Shown piece after piece: positions 39,890-50,499 of a DNA stretch of 64,000 nt; positions within the stretch are counted from its first letter, which is position 1; every line of letters starts with the position of its first letter. This stretch comes from Tritrichomonas foetus (lineage: Eukaryota > Parabasalia > Tritrichomonadida > Tritrichomonadidae). Where the stretch lies: the NCBI GenBank assembly GCA_001839685.1, contig MLAK01000024.1, forward strand, positions 47,499 to 111,498. The letters run 5' to 3'. A program made the position numbers and the translations under genes. The notes beneath the pieces are model-generated. The model was not told the DNA's origin, searched no databases, and saw nothing but the letters and a program-made list of their open reading frames with translations.

Positions 39890-41428
39890 ATGGTTGAAGT
39901 TTCAAATGAAGAAGCTAGAATACTGGGGGAACATATACCAATCATTTTAAATAATTTTAAAGATGCTTACAAAAAAATCCAACCTCAAGATTTAAAAAAT
40001 GAATGGGAAACTTGGAGTGACCCAAAATCACCTGAACCTTTAAAAAATTTAAAGATATTTGAAAGATGTAAATATAAAATTTACGTCGACCAATTTTTTA
40101 AAGAAATTGATGAACGAATGAGGAACGCAAAAACAAAATCAATAATTCGAATATTCATTCCATTATTTAAAGAACACATTTATCCAATATTTGAAGACCC
40201 ACCTGAAGAAATGATGAAAGATGAAATCAGTGATATTCACCAAAGATGTTTAGCAATGATGAATGGATTATGCATTTTATCACTCATTTCTTCTGTCAAA
40301 GAAACATCACTTCTGGAAATTTATAATAAAACAAAGATTTTTGTAAAAAAATATTCAGAAATTTGCGATACATTTTGTAAAAAAGAAGAATTAGAAAAGC
40401 AAAAAGAATTAAAGAAACAAAAAGAATNAGAAAAGCAAAAAGAATTAAAGAAACAAAAAGAATTAGAAAAGCAAAAAGAATTAGAGAAACAAAAAGAATT
40501 AGAAAAGCAAAAAGAATTAGGGAAGCAAAACAAATTGGAAAAACACCAAAAAGAAATATCTAAAGAGACAAATCATACAAGTACAAAAACAACTTCTGGT
40601 TTTCAAAATTCAACTTCTACAAAAGCAGCTTCCAATTCTACATCTAAATCTACTTCAAAAACTACTTATCAGAATACAACCAAATCACAATCTTCAAATA
40701 CACCCAAACTCACTATAAATCATTCCCCTTCTTCTTCAAGAACTCCAGCCCCATCATCAAGTTATCCTTCATCAAATAAACCTTCAACCCTTGAATCATC
40801 TTCAAAAATTACTGGAAATCCTTCATCATCAAAATCAACAACAATAAAATCTTCCCATCCATCCAAAAATCCTTCTGAATCTTCAACGAGATCAACAACT
40901 GCTAAAACTTCATTAAATAAATCAGAAACGATCAAATCAAATCCATCTACTACTTCATCATCAAATAAAACAACTCTATCAAAGTCAACATCAGAATCAA
41001 ATACAAAGTCAACAAAGAAAAACCAGGGAAGCTCATTGTTTGAACGGTCTTTAAAAGATAGTTCAGGAACACCTTTATCTTCTTCACGTCAGAGGGACAA
41101 AAGTGACGCTTCTGAATCAAAAATAAAGAAAGCACCACCGATTCTATCAGATTCAGATGATGATAAATGCTTTTTAAACAATCCTCTTTATAAAGAAGCT
41201 GCGAAAATTAAAGACAAATTAAAGAAACCTGCAACGCAGAATAATTTATTTACACAAATTGAATCATTGGCAAAAAAAATTCGATTACATATTAACAACT
41301 CAGATATTCAAACATTAAATAAAATAGTTGATGATATTAAAGATCTTTTAGACAAACCTCAAAAGGTCACAAATCAAAATAAATTGATAAAACTCATCGA
41401 TGAATTATGCACATTAATTAAAAAATAA
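39890..41428 (+). CDS. KELEKQ-repeat, Ser/Thr-rich protein, 512 aa
   Basis: Not recognised. Residues 1-160 are predicted alpha-helical (RIFIPLFKEHIYPIFEDPPE). Residues about 165-220 are tandem KELEKQ/KELKKQ hexapeptides (40387-40540), a charged single helix or coiled coil. Residues about 225-400 are very rich in Ser, Thr, Lys and Asn and probably disordered. The last 100 residues are helical again (LFTQIESLAKKIRLHINNSD). The hexapeptide array carries one N (40428). A structural or scaffold role is possible; no enzymatic motif is seen. Start ATG, stop TAA. Confidence 0.8.
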   Translation: MVEVSNEEARILGEHIPIILNNFKDAYKKIQPQDLKNEWETWSDPKSPEPLKNLKIFERCKYKIYVDQFFKEIDERMRNAKTKSIIRIFIPLFKEHIYPIFEDPPEEMMKDEISDIHQRCLAMMNGLCILSLISSVKETSLLEIYNKTKIFVKKYSEICDTFCKKEELEKQKELKKQKEXEKQKELKKQKELEKQKELEKQKELEKQKELGKQNKLEKHQKEISKETNHTSTKTTSGFQNSTSTKAASNSTSKSTSKTTYQNTTKSQSSNTPKLTINHSPSSSRTPAPSSSYPSSNKPSTLESSSKITGNPSSSKSTTIKSSHPSKNPSESSTRSTTAKTSLNKSETIKSNPSTTSSSNKTTLSKSTSESNTKSTKKNQGSSLFERSLKDSSGTPLSSSRQRDKSDASESKIKKAPPILSDSDDDKCFLNNPLYKEAAKIKDKLKKPATQNNLFTQIESLAKKIRLHINNSDIQTLNKIVDDIKDLLDKPQKVTNQNKLIKLIDELCTLIKK

Positions 41429-41495
41429 TCTTCTTGTTCAATAAATTGTTTGATACGAGAGAAATAATGACTAACAAATTGAACTCATAAATAAC

Positions 41496-41609
41496 AACAG
41501 AACAAATAAATAGCAACAGAACAAATAAATAGCAACAGAACAAATAAATAGCAACAGAACAAATAAATAGCAACAGAACAAATAAATAGCAACAGAACAA
41601 ATAGATAGC
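41496..41609. repeat. 19-bp tandem repeat, six copies
   Basis: Unit AACAGAACAAATAAATAGC; five exact copies and a last one with a single change. It lies in the 430-bp convergent gap between the KELEKQ gene and the RNA polymerase gene. A short GA run follows at about 41717-41734. Confidence 0.95.
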
Positions 41610-41860
41610 AAATAAACAAGAAAAGTGCAAAAGGTGATCCAAATTCGCAAAAAATGAAATATAAAGGATATAATCCATGGATCATCTGATATTGTTGTAA
41701 TATGTTTAAAGAAAAGAAGAGAGAGAGAGAGAGAATAAAAAATTCCAAAAATAAATATCATTACATTGCTCATTATTATTATCATTTTAGTTATAATTTC
41801 AATAATTTTTTTTGTATTTTTTTTCGTTTCCAAATATTATTCTAAAAAAAAAATAAAATT

Positions 41861-42856
41861 TTATTTTGGAATTGCATCATCAACAGCCTGCTGCATATCT
41901 TTACATTTTTCTCGCAAGATCTGAAGGGCTTCTTTCACAAGCTGAATGGAGCTTCTTACTCCCAAACTTTCAACTGTGAATTCATAGTGATTTGCGACAT
42001 TTCCAAGTCTAACATTCGCTTTGAGTTCAGGCAATCTTGTGCATTCCCTACACATTGTACAGTTTCTAATATTAGCTGTGTAAATATCACCAGTCTCTTC
42101 AATTTCGAAAACATCGCAAGGGCAGGATTCCTTGAGTAGTTGCTTTCGGTTATCTGCCATATCCTGGTTGATTTCCACTTTGGGGAGCTCTCTATAGTAT
42201 GCAGTACAAACTGGCGAAAACTTGGCATGAATTGAACCTGTTCCTTTGTACGCACGTGCATATAAATGAATTCTTTGGCCTGGAACTAGTGTTGTAACTT
42301 CAACATCATCATGAAGAACACATGGCGGATTATCTCCAAATGATTCAACTTGCCCTTGAAAAGGCATCCATACAAAATGAGATGACATCACTTTTCCGGA
42401 GGGTCCAGTATAAACTGGTGGCAATTGGCCTTCCCATGTTGAATCTACGCCATCATAATTTGGCTCAGGTCCTTCACCACCGATGATGTTCAATCCAAAC
42501 ATGACGACCATATTTGGATCGTCATCCGTGTTTGGGTTTGGCGTCTCTGGAGGAAATGTGAAATACGATGGATCGATGTTTAATGGAATTAAGCCAATTC
42601 TATGACATAATACTTCATCAGGAACCATGCCTGTATTTTGGTCAATTCCAACAAGATCGAATGCCATTGATGGAACATCTGCTAATAGTGTGCGGCGGAG
42701 TGCATTTGCATAGGCTGGAGGAGCGTTAATCAAGTCGAATACGATACGATCTTCTTTTGTGTCATACGTTTCATAGGATAAGACTTGGACTTGTGTTTCA
42801 GGTAATTCATCGTGTATTTCTGTGTCTTCATATTGAGGATTATAGAAATCAGTCAT
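41861..42856 (-). CDS. POLR1C: RNA polymerase I/III subunit AC40 (RPAC1)
   Basis: 331 aa from the ATG at 42856 (MTDFYNPQYED), close to the family length. It is the alpha-like subunit shared by RNA polymerases I and III, which pairs with AC19 to seed assembly. Evidence: the RpoA-like N-terminal motif FDLINAPPAYANALRRTLLA and DVPSMAFDLVGIDQNTGMV, followed by DEVLCHRIGLIPLNIDPSYF; the insert with FVWMPFQGQVES; PGQRIHLYARAYKGTGSIHA with KFSPVCTAYYRELPKVEI; a Cys-rich NCTMCREC; and a C-terminal FTVESLGVRSSIQLVKEALQ. The Rpb3 alternative is less likely because of the AC40-like C-terminus. The frame is open for 73 more codons upstream, but those are AT-rich, have no family match and run into the neighbouring promoter. 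Confidence 0.95.
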   Translation of the reverse strand: MTDFYNPQYEDTEIHDELPETQVQVLSYETYDTKEDRIVFDLINAPPAYANALRRTLLADVPSMAFDLVGIDQNTGMVPDEVLCHRIGLIPLNIDPSYFTFPPETPNPNTDDDPNMVVMFGLNIIGGEGPEPNYDGVDSTWEGQLPPVYTGPSGKVMSSHFVWMPFQGQVESFGDNPPCVLHDDVEVTTLVPGQRIHLYARAYKGTGSIHAKFSPVCTAYYRELPKVEINQDMADNRKQLLKESCPCDVFEIEETGDIYTANIRNCTMCRECTRLPELKANVRLGNVANHYEFTVESLGVRSSIQLVKEALQILREKCKDMQQAVDDAIPK

Positions 42857-43026
42857 TTTCGGGAGAAAAAAAATCTTTGATTTTGGTCGTCCAAGGAGAC
42901 CGTTTAATCTAAAATCTAGAAAAGTGAAATATTCACAATATAAATGGTCATCTAATTCAATATTATTTTTGATAATATAAAAGGTCGTGCAATAAGCCAT
43001 ATATAACTTCAAAAAGTTCACATAAT
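42857..43026. promoter_or_regulatory. Divergent promoter, 170 bp
   Basis: Between AC40 (minus) and the ARM-like gene (plus). TCACATAA (43018-43025) ends just before the plus-strand ATG. On the minus strand a TTTCACTTTTC box lies about 60-70 bp upstream of the AC40 ATG. Confidence 0.45.
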
Positions 43027-44427
43027 ATGTATGGGATTTATAAGGTTGATAATCCTGATTGTGGCCCTCGAGCACTTCGATTTAGTGCTCTTATTGATGA
43101 AGAATTTATAAAAATCAATCATCATGATAGAGAAATTAATTATATTGAATTAGATGAAGTTGATAATTTTTTATCTGATTTTTTTGAAGCTATGCAAAAT
43201 GAAAATACTCTGAATGTTGCCCGTTCACTTGAATGTTTTTATCATTCTTGTTTTGAAAAAGATGAAAATTCGCGTGAATTTATACCACGTCACTTTTCAA
43301 ATGATTCAATCAATCAACTTGAAAACTCTAATTTATTTGTTGATTTTATTTTTTGTTTGGGGAATTTAAATGAATATGTTATTCATCAGAAGATTTTTTG
43401 TATTTTAATTTTGATTTTTGATCAAGTTCACGAATCAATAAATCATTTTATTTCTTTAGGTGGTATTAATGTTATTCTTCCATTTATGTCACGTCAACAA
43501 TATCCAGATCTGCTTCAATATGTTTTTACCATTCTTTACTACTTTTCTATGCATTCACAAGCACACGCTGCACTTTTCAACGATGATTTTTTAAATCGTT
43601 TTTTAGATTCTGTTGATATTTTAAATACAACATTTATTATTGATTTGGCAAACAGTGCTGTCAAACTCTTGCAGCAATTAGTAATTGCATTAAATGTGTC
43701 TAACCGCTCTATACCAAAAAAACTCATTCAATCTACACTCACTATATTTGAAGGTTCACAACTTGTCCTAAAAAAAAATCGAATTGATATTGAAACAGTT
43801 CTTTATATTCAAAGAACTTCAATTCGTTGTTTTATTCCGATGTGTTGTGAACAATTATTCATTAAAAAGGTGCTACCAATATTCATTCAACAAATGTTCC
43901 AACTACATGTCAAAAATTTCATTGAAATGACTAAGGTTATCGCTCTTTCATATAATATTGAAAATGGAAGTCCATTTTATAGAATCCTCTTGGCATATTT
44001 ACCACTTTTCAAATCTGAAAAATTTGTTGAAATGTTGAGCTCAGATGTTATAAATGAAGTAAAATGTGCAGTCTTGGAATTGATTAACCAATTATTCGTT
44101 TTTAATGAATGTGCAATAATGATAGCGAAAAACGCAAAATTGTTTATTCCTTTATCACGTTTGATTGTTGATGGATCATTTGAACTGAAAATTGCTGTAT
44201 TAAAAGTAATAAATGCCTGGCTTACATGTACATCACATGACAAAGATACAGAAGATATTGTGAATCCTAATTTTTTATTGAGTATTATTCCTTTGCTTCA
44301 ATCGAGTGATAAATTACTCAAAAGTTCAACAGAAGATTCATTAAGACGAATTAGATTACTTGGTTATCGAAATAAAGAAATTGTTGATATAATAGAAAAA
44401 GTATATAATGGAGAATTTGAAGATTAA
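43027..44427 (+). CDS. ARM/HEAT-like alpha-solenoid protein, 466 aa
   Basis: Begins ATG (MYGIYKVDNPD), ends TAA. Sequential helical pairs such as NLFVDFIFCLGNLNEYVIHQ, LISLGG-type INVILPFMSRQQYPDLLQYV and VKCAVLELINQLFVF give the look of Armadillo repeats, and the size is near that of importin-alpha-like proteins. There is no clear importin-beta-binding Arg/Lys tract at the N-terminus. It is probably a protein-binding scaffold. Trichomonads have large families of such proteins and the exact partner cannot be named. Confidence 0.85.
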   Translation: MYGIYKVDNPDCGPRALRFSALIDEEFIKINHHDREINYIELDEVDNFLSDFFEAMQNENTLNVARSLECFYHSCFEKDENSREFIPRHFSNDSINQLENSNLFVDFIFCLGNLNEYVIHQKIFCILILIFDQVHESINHFISLGGINVILPFMSRQQYPDLLQYVFTILYYFSMHSQAHAALFNDDFLNRFLDSVDILNTTFIIDLANSAVKLLQQLVIALNVSNRSIPKKLIQSTLTIFEGSQLVLKKNRIDIETVLYIQRTSIRCFIPMCCEQLFIKKVLPIFIQQMFQLHVKNFIEMTKVIALSYNIENGSPFYRILLAYLPLFKSEKFVEMLSSDVINEVKCAVLELINQLFVFNECAIMIAKNAKLFIPLSRLIVDGSFELKIAVLKVINAWLTCTSHDKDTEDIVNPNFLLSIIPLLQSSDKLLKSSTEDSLRRIRLLGYRNKEIVDIIEKVYNGEFED

Positions 44428-44976
44428 ACTCGGAAATATTTTTATCAAAACATGTAATAATATCATTTATTAGTTAAAAAATAATTAACAATAAATGTGA
44501 GCAATTAATTTTTAACGAGTGGATTTGTTATTTTGTAAATCATGATACTATTATATTCTAATGTTTTATTTTTTATAGAATTGAATTATTGTACATCAAT
44601 TTTATATATGATTATATATAGTATTAGAACTTCTATTGATTGTTGTTTTAGAAAACAAGTTTTTTTCTTGATTCTTCCATCATGTGGAATAAATTTTGTG
44701 TGAATAATGAGAGTAATTGTAATTAAGAAACAAAAATCATATTTTTCATATTCACATCATTATTGTGATGTTTCAATAAAATTTCAAATTTGAAAAATTC
44801 AGGTATTAACAATATTGTGACCATTTGAGTTATTATTCATTACACAACAATATAGAGTGGTTTATGAAGTTTCATATATCTATTAAATTGATGTAAAAAT
44901 ATCAAATCGATTTGTCGAAAATTAGTTTTGTGAAGTTTATCTTGCTTCGTTATTGTTTATCAAAAAGTGAAAATAA
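44428..44976. other. AT-rich intergenic interval
   Basis: About 550 bp between the ARM-like gene and copy B of the repeat element. No gene, repeat or remnant recognised. Confidence 0.6.
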
Positions 44977-44984
44977 TTCGTTAC

Positions 44985-46080
44985 AGATGTATACAAACCA
45001 AATAGTCTTAACGTACGAAATCACTAAAATGATCCTTATCATCAGTATTACTTAATACCATCAGTCAAAAATCAAAACCCAAATANCTAAAAGAATGACG
45101 AAAATTTCCCTTATCGCAAACTTCGCAAATGGCCGAATTCAAAAATATTTCGAAAATGATTCTGAAGAAGCTATTGTTTCAGTTTTCGGGTGAACAGCTT
45201 TCAGTCAATTGTTAAATCTATTTTTTATAGTTATGAGCCATATTTATTCATAGTTTTGAAATTTTGCAACAATTAAACCGAAAAAAGAGCGATTTTGGAG
45301 AAAGCCTAAAAAAAAATTGTGAGAAGCTTTTTTTCCAAGAATCACAAAGATTATAATACTGCTTCCCATAATTCTATTTACACTTCTTCTATCGATTTTT
45401 AATTAAAAATCGCGAAAATTTTGATAGTTTTAACTCAGTGATGTTGAATTAATTCAATTTCCATTTGACAAATAAGAATGTATTGAAATCTTTTCTGTCA
45501 TAAAATTTTTGTATATGAAGAAAATAGACTGGCAGTCCTCAACAGCACATTCTCAAGCAGGGATACAGATACAACGATTGAAAGACCAAATCAAGAAAAA
45601 TGGAATCCAATATGTTTTTTTCCAGACTCGATGCCAAGTGAATTTTCTGATGACTCGCCATTTAGATGGCAAAACATTCGTAATCTTCTCATTGATGCCT
45701 AAATTTTTTTTATTTATATCAAAATTATTAATATTTTTTTTATACTTCATTTTTGTATTTTGGAAAACATTATAATTTTCGATGGAGGGTCATATGATAA
45801 TAAAAAGCACGATTTATGATAATAAATAATCAAGATATTAATGCTATAAAATCACTTTTTATCTCTATAATTCTCAGAAATTTCTGTGGGGTTTATTTTT
45901 TTCTCACAATTTTTTTTTGGATTTGGTTTTCTCTGTATCTTGATTTTTAAATTATAATATTTATATATTATTAATAGGATTACAATTAAATAATATTTAG
46001 ATGACAATAATATCAACAATTATTCATTTAGATCTCTCAATAGTCTTCTACATCTAGATCTAGTTAGTTTGTATACATCT
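44985..46080. mobile_element. 1.1-kb inverted-repeat element, copy B
   Basis: 1096 bp, nearly identical to 30548-31650 and in the same orientation. Same 14-bp terminal inverted repeats (AGATGTATACAAAC). The flanking direct repeat here is TTCGTTAC (44977-44984 and 46081-46088), different from copy A, so this is an independent insertion. The main length difference is a 7-bp stretch near 45509. The ATG short frame lies at 45095. One N at 45086. The 192 bp from 46089 to 46280 is the upstream region of the phosphodiesterase gene, with nothing else recognised. Confidence 0.9.
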
Positions 46081-46280
46081 TTCGTTACAAATATCATATG
46101 ATTGAATTCTTTCTTGAGTTCATTGGCTAATTGAATCATGTATGAAAATATCAAAACTTTTTAAAAATATATATGTTCATTAGCATTCAATTCCATTTGG
46201 AATTCTAATGATTATTTTCTCTGAAATTTGAATGTAAAAGTGCCAAAATAGCAAAATAGATTAAACCTTTTGAAAGTCAC

Positions 46281-49200
46281 ATGTGTGCCCAAATCGCATC
46301 TTCCGGGAGCTCATTCAATAAATACCAGCAAAAGGGAGCAAATCCTTACTTTTCGAAAACAAATCCACAACAAGGGAATTTCTCGTCAAATCATCGAAGT
46401 GTTTCACAGACCGGAGCAGCAGCGGCTCTCCCATCGCTTCCTGATCCACAGATATCATCAGAAAATCTATGTAACGTATTCGATCAGATGATGTTTCAGA
46501 CCCGGGCATGTCCCGTTCACGTTGCAATCGAAACGGCTATCCAAGGATTATTCAGTGCATCGGAAACTACACTATGGCTCAATTCCATCGAGCTCCAAAG
46601 ACTATTTTCCCCAACAAAATCTCGATATTGCCAATATCATCGTGGAATTGTTGGGGAGACGGCCACTACCCATGTTGTCATATCTGTGGCCAAACCGTCC
46701 AGCCATTTGGCCTTTGATCCAGAAATTGATTCATCATCAACGCCATCACTGTACATTCCCCTTTTCACCCGAAATGGCCCAATTTATGGTGTTATTCAAG
46801 TTGTTCGTTCATCTGTCTTTAATCATGATGAAATCTCTATCGCTGAAGCATTTTCTCAGAAATTTGTCACATATTCATTCTTGTTGATGCAGGATGCCTG
46901 CTCGGGAAATGTTGCAGCTGACTTGGTACAAGAAGGTGCTTTAAAGGACGTTATTATTAAATTAGCAAGTAAATTAAAGCGTCACTTTCTATGTCGCGCT
47001 GTTGAGTTTTGGATGACCGATGAAACACAATCACAATATGCAAAATATAATCCTAAAAATGGAGAATTCGGAAATCCAATCAGTAATGCAGGAATTGTAT
47101 CACAAGTTTTGAAATATCAAATTCAAATAAACTGTCCAAATGTCCTCAAACACCCTAATTATTTAGCTGAAATTGATGGAAATGTTGCAGAATCGGCTTT
47201 AATGCAACCAATTGCAGTTGACGGACAATATTTCGCTGTTGTTTTAAGAAATAAAGAATCTGCTCCACAATTCTGTACAAATGATGAGCTTCAACTCCTC
47301 GCATTTTCTCCATTGATTGGTCGTTCATTATCGAATACTTCGCTTGGCGAGTATGGTGATAATGCACAATCTAATTTCGCCGAACGTCTAAAAGCTCTCC
47401 TTGAAGTGGCTGAAATTATCAGTGGTGTTATGGATATTGATGTATTAGTCCCAACAATTATGGAACGTGCTTGTTCTCTTTTAGCAACTGAACGTTGTTC
47501 ACTTTTCTTAGTTGATACTGTAAATCAAGAACTTATTACACGTTTCCAAGGTGGTTTGGACCAGAAAATTCGAATGCCATTAAGTAGAGGTATTGTCGGT
47601 CATACTGCAACTACTGGTCAAATTGTAAATATTACTGATGCTTATCAAGATCCAAGATTTGATAAGGCTGTCGATCTTGCAACTGGTTTTCATACTCGAA
47701 CAATTTTAACAGTTCCTATTTACAACAATCGTGGTGAAATCGCAGGTGTTACTGAAATGATTAATCGAGAAGATGGTAAAGCATTCGATGAAGATGATAT
47801 TAAAATGCTTTTGGCTTTCAATGTCTTCTGTGGTATTTCATTAGATAACTCAAAATTGTATCAAATTTCACTTGATTTAACAAGACAACTTCGTGGCTTT
47901 GTTGAAATGTCATCTGCATTAAATAAAACTAAAACTGTTAATGAAGTTTTAGTTGATATTTTAAATAATGCCAAAGATGTCCTTCATGCATCACGCGCGA
48001 CAATTTTCCTGAGATCAGTTGAAGATGATTCATTAAAACCTTTCGTGTCAATAGGTGATGAAGTTTTACATGGCTCAACATTTGCAGATCAAGTCATGAA
48101 TTCTAGAAAGCCAAGATTCTTTAACACGATGGAAATTCTTGCAGCCGTTTCAAATAGTGATAATAAATCGACTGAAGATCAACCAAAACATTCAAATCTT
48201 TCACGGGTATCTTCTTTACTTTATGGAAGTGATCAAACCTTACTTGTCAATGAATTTGAGAAAAATGATGGTTCTGAAAATAAAGAAAATATCTGTGATT
48301 TCCCGTTAATGACAAACGATGCTAAAGTTCTCGGTGTTATGGAACTAAGCTGTACATGGAAGATCTTACCAGAAGATATGAAACTTCTTGATTGTTTTGC
48401 TGTTTTCGCATCTGTATCACTCGAGAGAAGTGAACTTCAAGAAATTGCAAAACTCGGTCATGTTGAAATTCAATTAAAACAATACATAGCACCAGAAGAA
48501 CGTAACACATATGATATTCCGAAGAAATTACAAATCCCCGAAGAAAATAGAACAACACTCTTCAAGATCAACTTTGATGCACCAGCATGGGATGGAATTG
48601 GACACTTTAAAGTACTTTGGGCAATTATGGACACATATAATTTGTTTAAAGAATACAAAATTACCAATGAAAAATTCTTCAAATTCGCAACAGAAATTAG
48701 CCAAACTTATAATAAAGTTCCATATCATAACTGGCGTCATGCTGTTGATGTTTCACAATTTGCAACATATCAAATCAAATTAGTTGGCTTAGAAAAAATT
48801 TTAACTAAATTCGAACTCCTTGGTTTCGTTGTTGCTGCAATTTGTCATGATGCCAATCATGATGGATTTACAAACGTTTTCAATGTTAAAGCAGAAAGAC
48901 CACTTGGTATTCTATTCAAGAACCAAAGTGTTATGGAAACACATCATTGTTCAGTTGCAATTGATATCATTTCACGTGAACCTTGCAATTTATTCTCTGA
49001 GCTTGATGCTGTAGAATATAAGAACATGTGGAGCTTGATTATTCAACTCATTTTGATCACAGATATGGCTAAGCACTTTGATTTCTTAAAGTCACTTAAT
49101 GCTGAATTAGACGATGGGCCACTCGATCCAACAAATCCTGAAGATAGACTAAAAATGATGCAATGCATTCTTAAATGTAGTGATATTTCAAATGTTTCAA

Positions 49201-49484
49201 GACCATTCGAACTTGCAGATAAATGGTGTGATGTGTTATGTGAAGAGTTCTTCAGGCAAGGTGATCTTGAAATGGCAAGTGGAATGGAATATACTTCACC
49301 TTTGAACGATAGAGAACACTTGGATAAGCCAAAATCGCAAATTGGTTTCTATACTTTTGTTTGTCTTCCATTATTTGAAACATCTGCAAGACTATTCCCA
49401 CAATTACAAGCTAATGTTGATCAAGTTAAATCAAATCTTGCAGTCTGGAAAGCTGCAAATGAAGCCAAGCCAGCTGAAGAGTGA
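46281..49484 (+). CDS. GAF-domain cyclic nucleotide phosphodiesterase
   Basis: A 1067-aa class I 3',5'-cyclic nucleotide phosphodiesterase that hydrolyses cAMP and/or cGMP. Four GAF-like modules seem present (about 77-205, 220-345, 370-525, 540-720). The third is the clearest (ERCSLFLVDTVNQELITRFQ, SRGIVGHTATTGQIVNITDA, FDEDDIKMLLAF) and may bind cyclic nucleotide. The catalytic domain (about 790-1040) has the PDE signature HNWRH (816-820), the metal motif HDANHDG (His856, Asp857, His860) and the second metal Asp968 in KCSDISN. All key metal ligands are present, so it is predicted active. ATG is preceded by CCTTTTGAAAGTCAC. Soluble; no membrane segment. Confidence 0.97.
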   Translation: MCAQIASSGSSFNKYQQKGANPYFSKTNPQQGNFSSNHRSVSQTGAAAALPSLPDPQISSENLCNVFDQMMFQTRACPVHVAIETAIQGLFSASETTLWLNSIELQRLFSPTKSRYCQYHRGIVGETATTHVVISVAKPSSHLAFDPEIDSSSTPSLYIPLFTRNGPIYGVIQVVRSSVFNHDEISIAEAFSQKFVTYSFLLMQDACSGNVAADLVQEGALKDVIIKLASKLKRHFLCRAVEFWMTDETQSQYAKYNPKNGEFGNPISNAGIVSQVLKYQIQINCPNVLKHPNYLAEIDGNVAESALMQPIAVDGQYFAVVLRNKESAPQFCTNDELQLLAFSPLIGRSLSNTSLGEYGDNAQSNFAERLKALLEVAEIISGVMDIDVLVPTIMERACSLLATERCSLFLVDTVNQELITRFQGGLDQKIRMPLSRGIVGHTATTGQIVNITDAYQDPRFDKAVDLATGFHTRTILTVPIYNNRGEIAGVTEMINREDGKAFDEDDIKMLLAFNVFCGISLDNSKLYQISLDLTRQLRGFVEMSSALNKTKTVNEVLVDILNNAKDVLHASRATIFLRSVEDDSLKPFVSIGDEVLHGSTFADQVMNSRKPRFFNTMEILAAVSNSDNKSTEDQPKHSNLSRVSSLLYGSDQTLLVNEFEKNDGSENKENICDFPLMTNDAKVLGVMELSCTWKILPEDMKLLDCFAVFASVSLERSELQEIAKLGHVEIQLKQYIAPEERNTYDIPKKLQIPEENRTTLFKINFDAPAWDGIGHFKVLWAIMDTYNLFKEYKITNEKFFKFATEISQTYNKVPYHNWRHAVDVSQFATYQIKLVGLEKILTKFELLGFVVAAICHDANHDGFTNVFNVKAERPLGILFKNQSVMETHHCSVAIDIISREPCNLFSELDAVEYKNMWSLIIQLILITDMAKHFDFLKSLNAELDDGPLDPTNPEDRLKMMQCILKCSDISNVSRPFELADKWCDVLCEEFFRQGDLEMASGMEYTSPLNDREHLDKPKSQIGFYTFVCLPLFETSARLFPQLQANVDQVKSNLAVWKAANEAKPAEE

Positions 49485-49734
49485 TAATATTATTTTTATT
49501 TATTTCATAAATTTTACATATTAACATTCTTTTTCCCAATTGTTTTATTTTCCCAATTCTCTTTAGAACTAGATAATCATGTGATGCTCTTTTATTGGTT
49601 TATTATTACTCTATATTTTTCATTGGGTAAAACCGATGTTTGTTGATTTCTATTTCCAGAAAATGGAGAATCATTTTGAATATCAGAAGTTTTCGGCTAT
49701 TTTGAAAAATGAGACATGTTATCTGAAAAATCAA
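49485..49734. other. Short intergenic interval
   Basis: The 3' side of the phosphodiesterase gene. An ATG at 49636 is in frame with the next gene and would add 33 residues, but the added residues look like translated AT-rich leader. Confidence 0.5.
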
Positions 49735-49989
49735 ATGGGGTGTTTTTCAAGTTGTAATAAAAACAACGTACAAATTGATTTGGAAGATCAATACAAAACT
49801 CTTGTTGTCACAAAACCTGCTCCAGTCGTTTTGAATCCGGTCAACCCCGGAAATAACTCAGATTCTGATGTTCCGTTATTCGAGCAAGTCTCTTCAGACA
49901 GCGACGAACAAACTATTCCGGCGCCTGAATCAATTACAGACGAAGAGTTAAATTTGTACGCAGAATCGCTCAACAAAAAATTAGATTAA
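49735..49989 (+). CDS. Small acidic protein with MGC acylation motif, 84 aa
   Basis: From ATG 49735 the protein begins MGCFSSCNKN: Gly2 suits N-myristoylation and Cys3/Cys7 suit palmitoylation, which would anchor it to a membrane face. The body is acidic (SDSDVPLFEQ, SSDSDEQTIPAPESITDEEL) with a short C-terminal helix (NLYAESLNKKLD). In size and layout it recalls small membrane anchors such as the Ragulator p18 subunit, but I see no real similarity. An in-frame ATG at 49636 would bury the motif; I prefer the shorter form because the motif is a start-position signal. No other domain. Confidence 0.65.
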   Translation: MGCFSSCNKNNVQIDLEDQYKTLVVTKPAPVVLNPVNPGNNSDSDVPLFEQVSSDSDEQTIPAPESITDEELNLYAESLNKKLD

Positions 49990-50180
49990 TATTATTTTTA
50001 TTCATCAGCAAATGATGATGTAACTTTCAAATCACTATTATAATAAAAATTATGTTTCGAATAACTTTTTCACAAACCCAAAAAATTTATGAATAAGAAA
50101 ATATTTTTTTTTCTTTTTTTCAGATTCTATTTTTTATTCGTTTGTAAAAAAAAGTGAAATTAAAAAATATGCCTAGGGTG
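49990..50180. other. AT-rich intergenic interval
   Basis: Nothing recognised; short poly-T runs only. Confidence 0.5.
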
Positions 50181-50350
50181 GCTTTTGGGTAAAATGGGAG
50201 AATTTATTTCCCCCATCAACATTTTTTTTGAAAATGTAACCATGTTTTTGTCAATTATTATTTAGTTAGATAATGATATTTCGAGCCAAATTTAGCAATA
50301 AGTTTGGGCTATTCACATGATACACCCATGCGTCACTATTTTAATCAGTT
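50181..50350. repeat. Diverged dispersed repeat, copy 2
   Basis: Partner of 31773-31938. Shares the core AAAATGTAACCATGTTTTTG at the same relative place, with weaker islands on both sides. Confidence 0.6.
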
Positions 50351-50488
50351 GTATATCGCAGAATATTTATGCTTCAATCTGTGTCATCTCAAATATGTAC
50401 TTTTTGTGAATTTATCTGGTCTATATAATTTTTTGTAAGCTTATATGGTCTGTATATAACTTTTTATGAATTCTATCATAAATATTTA

Positions 50489-50498
50489 TCACTTTTTT
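50489..50498 (+). promoter_or_regulatory. Initiator-like TCACTTTTTT
   Basis: Lies directly before the ATG at 50500 and resembles the TCAYTWY-type initiator. If used, the 5' UTR would be under ten bases, a length known in trichomonads. Confidence 0.45.
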
Positions 50499-50499
50499 G

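Noticed and set aside
41418..41833. Overlapping minus-strand frames encoding repeated hydrophobic LFVLLLFICSVAIYL-type peptides
   Set aside because: They are produced by the 19-bp tandem repeat, which is open in all three frames; no real membrane protein is supported.
42857..43075. Extended AC40 start giving 404 aa
   Set aside because: The extra residues are AT-rich, match no family N-terminus, and would overlap the divergent neighbour's start.
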